DNA of 64,000 bases from Fusobacterium necrogenes (GTDB lineage Bacteria; Fusobacteriota; Fusobacteriia; Fusobacteriales; Fusobacteriaceae): positions 1,440,854 through 1,504,853 of the forward strand of contig NZ_UGGU01000003.1 of assembly GCF_900450765.1 (NCBI RefSeq), given 5' to 3'. The first letter of the stretch is position 1. Each line of letters opens with the position of its first letter. The notes under the pieces were generated by a model. It was not told the origin of the DNA, did not search any database, and saw nothing but the letters and a program-made list of their open reading frames with translations. Position numbers and translations under genes: made by a program. Positions 61,938 to 64,000 of this stretch are shown here, piece by piece.

Positions 61938-64000
61938 CTAGTTATTTTTTAGTACAGAAGCACATCTTGGACAAAGTGTAGGATGTTCTACATCTACTCC
62001 AACCTCAGTTGAATATTTCCAACATCTTTCACATTTTTCTCCCTCTGCATGTACAACTTTTATGTATAATTCTTTTAATTCTTCTCCCTCTACAAATGTT
62101 TCATCATAAGAATTTACTATTTCAACATTTGAAACAATTAATGCTAACTCTAGTCTATCTCTATTTTCTACTAAGAATTTTTGCATATCGACGTTTTTAG
62201 AGAATAGCACTACTTTAGCATCAAGAGAATTCCCAATTATTCTATTCTCTCCTTGTCTTGCTTTCTCTAGAGATTTATTGGCTTCTTTTCTTATTTTTAT
62301 AATATCTGCCCATTTAGCTTCTACTTCTGGATTTAAGTACTCATCATTTTCCTCATACCATGAAGTTAAAAGTACTGATTCCTCATCTTTTAAAGCTTCT
62401 GGTAATGTATCCCAAATCTCTTCAGCTGTAAATGAAAGAATTGGAGCTATCATCTTAGTTAAAGTTAATAATATCTCTGTCATTACTGTTTGAGCTGATT
62501 TTCTATCTAATGAGTTTGTTCCTTCTGTATATAATCTATCTTTTATAATATCTAAATAGAAAGCTGACATGTCTACACCAGCAAAGTAATGAATATCTTG
62601 GAATAAGTTATAGAACTCATATTTTTCATAATTTTCTGTAACTTTTCTCTTTAAAATTTCTAATTTATTTAATGCCCATTTATCAATTTCCATTAAATCT
62701 TTGTAAGCTACTTTATCAGTTGTAGGATTGAAATCATTGCTATTACCTAAAATATATCTAGCAGTATTTCTTACTCTTCTGTATGCCTCTGCCATTTGTT
62801 TTAAGATATTATCAGAGATTTTCACATCCTCTCTGTAATCTACTGAAGCACACCATAATCTCAAGATATCTGCTCCATATACTTTTATAACATCAGCTGG
62901 CACTACTACATTTCCTACCGATTTAGACATTTTCTTACCTTCTCCATCATTTACAAATCCATGAGTTAAGATTTTTTTGTATGGAGCATCATGTGTAGAA
63001 CCTATTGAAGTAAGAAGTGATGTTTGGAACCATCCTCTATGTTGGTCAGAACCCTCTAAGTACATATCAGCTGGTCTATGTAATAGTTCTCCTCTAGTTT
63101 CTAAAACTGATCTATGAGATACTCCAGAGTCAAACCAAACGTCCATAATATTTGTTTCTTTTCTTAATGTTACTCCTTTTAAGTTATATTTCTCTAATAA
63201 CTCTTCTCCTATTAACTCTTCAGCTGTATGAGTTAACCAAGCTGCTGTTCCCTCTTTTTTAACTATCTCTACTATTCTTGCTAAAATCTCTTTATTATAA
63301 ATCTCTTTTCCAGTCTCTTCATTGTAGAATACAGGAATTGGTACTCCCCATACTCTTTGTCTAGAGATACACCAGTCAGGTCTTGTTTCTAGCATAGAAC
63401 CTATTCTATTTCTTCCCCATGCTGGTACAAACTCTACATTATCAAGAACTCTTAACGCTTTCTCTCTTAAATCTGAACCTTCAGCTTTTACGAACCATTG
63501 CTCTGTAGCTCTAAATATTACTGGAGTTTTTGACCTCCAATCGTGTGGATAAGAGTGCTCTATATTTTTTAATTTTAATAAGTGTCCAGTCTCTTCAATA
63601 TGAGTAACTATTGCTTTATTTGCCTTTAAGTAGAATAATCCAGCAAACTGTCCTGCTTCCTCAGTAAGTACCCCTTTGTTATTAATAGGAGAGATTACCT
63701 CAATTCCATATCTAGTTGCTACTACATAGTCATCTTGTCCATGTCCAGGAGCTGTGTGTACACAACCTGTTCCTGCATCAGCAGTAACGTGTGTTCCTAA
63801 TATTATCATACCTGTTCTCTCTAAGAATGGATGTTTATAAGTTGCTCTTTCTAAGTCACTTCCTATAAACTCTTTTACTAATTCATATTCAGCTATTTCC
63901 ATCTCAGCAAAAGCTTTTTCTGCTAAATCTTTAGCTAGAATTAGATTTCCTTTTTCTGTTTTATATACTCCATATTCGAAGTTAGGATTTAATGATATAG
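61938..64000 (-). CDS. ileS: Isoleucyl-tRNA synthetase (partial, cut by window end)
   Basis: The reading frame is open to the window edge, so the true start lies beyond 64000; about 686 residues are visible of a usual 930 or so. The class I KMSKS loop is [10 protein letters not shown]. The editing domain ([11 protein letters not shown]) and the C-terminal zinc-binding region ([10 protein letters not shown] and CPRCASVL) are present. An internal ATG at 63902 is not the start. The next gene, lspA, follows after 8 bases. Confidence 0.96.
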   Translation of the reverse strand, partial: ISLNPNFEYGVYKTEKGNLILAKDLAEKAFAEMEIAEYELVKEFIGSDLERATYKHPFLERTGMIILGTHVTADAGTGCVHTAPGHGQDDYVVATRYGIEVISPINNKGVLTEEAGQFAGLFYLKANKAIVTHIEETGHLLKLKNIEHSYPHDWRSKTPVIFRATEQWFVKAEGSDLREKALRVLDNVEFVPAWGRNRIGSMLETRPDWCISRQRVWGVPIPVFYNEETGKEIYNKEILARIVEIVKKEGTAAWLTHTAEELIGEELLEKYNLKGVTLRKETNIMDVWFDSGVSHRSVLETRGELLHRPADMYLEGSDQHRGWFQTSLLTSIGSTHDAPYKKILTHGFVNDGEGKKMSKSVGNVVVPADVIKVYGADILRLWCASVDYREDVKISDNILKQMAEAYRRVRNTARYILGNSNDFNPTTDKVAYKDLMEIDKWALNKLEILKRKVTENYEKYEFYNLFQDIHYFAGVDMSAFYLDIIKDRLYTEGTNSLDRKSAQTVMTEILLTLTKMIAPILSFTAEEIWDTLPEALKDEESVLLTSWYEENDEYLNPEVEAKWADIIKIRKEANKSLEKARQGENRIIGNSLDAKVVLFSKNVDMQKFLVENRDRLELALIVSNVEIVNSYDETFVEGEELKELYIKVVHAEGEKCERCWKYSTEVGVDVEHPTLCPRCASVLKNN

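Noticed and set aside
1-64000. CRISPR array, prophage or integrative element
   Set aside because: No regularly spaced direct repeats, phage structural genes, integrases or tRNA-nested attachment sites were seen; the CARF protein alone is not a CRISPR locus.

Overview
This is an AT-rich chromosomal window, and its gene content fits a Fusobacterium (or close relative such as Cetobacterium). The anaerobic signature includes flavodiiron proteins, rubredoxin, a giant acyl-CoA dehydratase activase and a butyryl-CoA-type CoA-transferase. It also has L27 with an N-terminal extension beside the Prp protease, which is typical of Firmicutes and Fusobacteria. The species assignment is inference; no rRNA is present. 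Most of the window is housekeeping and metabolism. I see no prophage, IS transposase, CRISPR array or integrase.

Layout. Bases 1-2.1 kb hold divergent pdxS (cut by the window edge) and its MocR-type regulator pdxR, then upp and rpmE. From 3.2 to 5.8 kb are RNase H with a viroplasmin domain, a YwaF-like membrane protein and a TDT-family channel. From 5.8 to 13.7 kb, mostly on the minus strand, are an FAD disulfide reductase, the split threonine/serine exporter, a membrane-anchored PepF, UraA, a FlK-like thioesterase, ThiN and a secreted DNase-I-fold protein. The 1-kb gap at 13.7-14.7 kb is not empty. It holds a promoter, a long structured leader, a 29-residue hydrophobic peptide gene and a terminator, which together look like a type I toxin, and a second transcribed-looking module beside it. 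From 14.7 to 26 kb are a HAD phosphatase, the 1411-residue activase, an acyl-CoA dehydrogenase/EtfA/rubredoxin fusion followed by a flavodiiron protein, tRNA-Arg(UCG), a second flavodiiron protein facing the first, and lgt.

From 26.3 to 27.5 kb is the rplU-prp-rpmA operon. From 27.6 to 37.4 kb, mainly plus strand, are TcdA, flavodoxin, a MORN-repeat secreted protein, a dsdA pseudogene, MATE, TmcAL, a GPH symporter, a short ComEC, an M50 protease and a YigZ-family protein. From 37.4 to 41.6 kb are MutT, a PLD-helicase-DUF3427 protein and an AcfC-type binding protein. From 41.7 to 48 kb are the trehalose system treR/treCB with clear operators, a MarR regulator with its own palindromic operator, a YczE-like protein and a secreted esterase.

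From 48 to 54.5 kb, minus strand, are a sulfonate/nitrate-type ABC importer, a stand-alone CARF-domain protein, a CoA-transferase and thioredoxin. From 54.5 to 64 kb, minus strand, is a folate cluster (folE, folBK, and folP fused to an acetyltransferase), then a PfoR-like permease, glyS, glyQ, lspA and ileS (cut by the window edge).

The points most worth follow-up are the candidate type I toxin locus, the orphan CARF protein, the fused dehydrogenase/Etf/rubredoxin next to a flavodiiron protein, the acetyltransferase-dihydropteroate synthase fusion, and an intergenic repeat family with one copy placed between glyQ and glyS.
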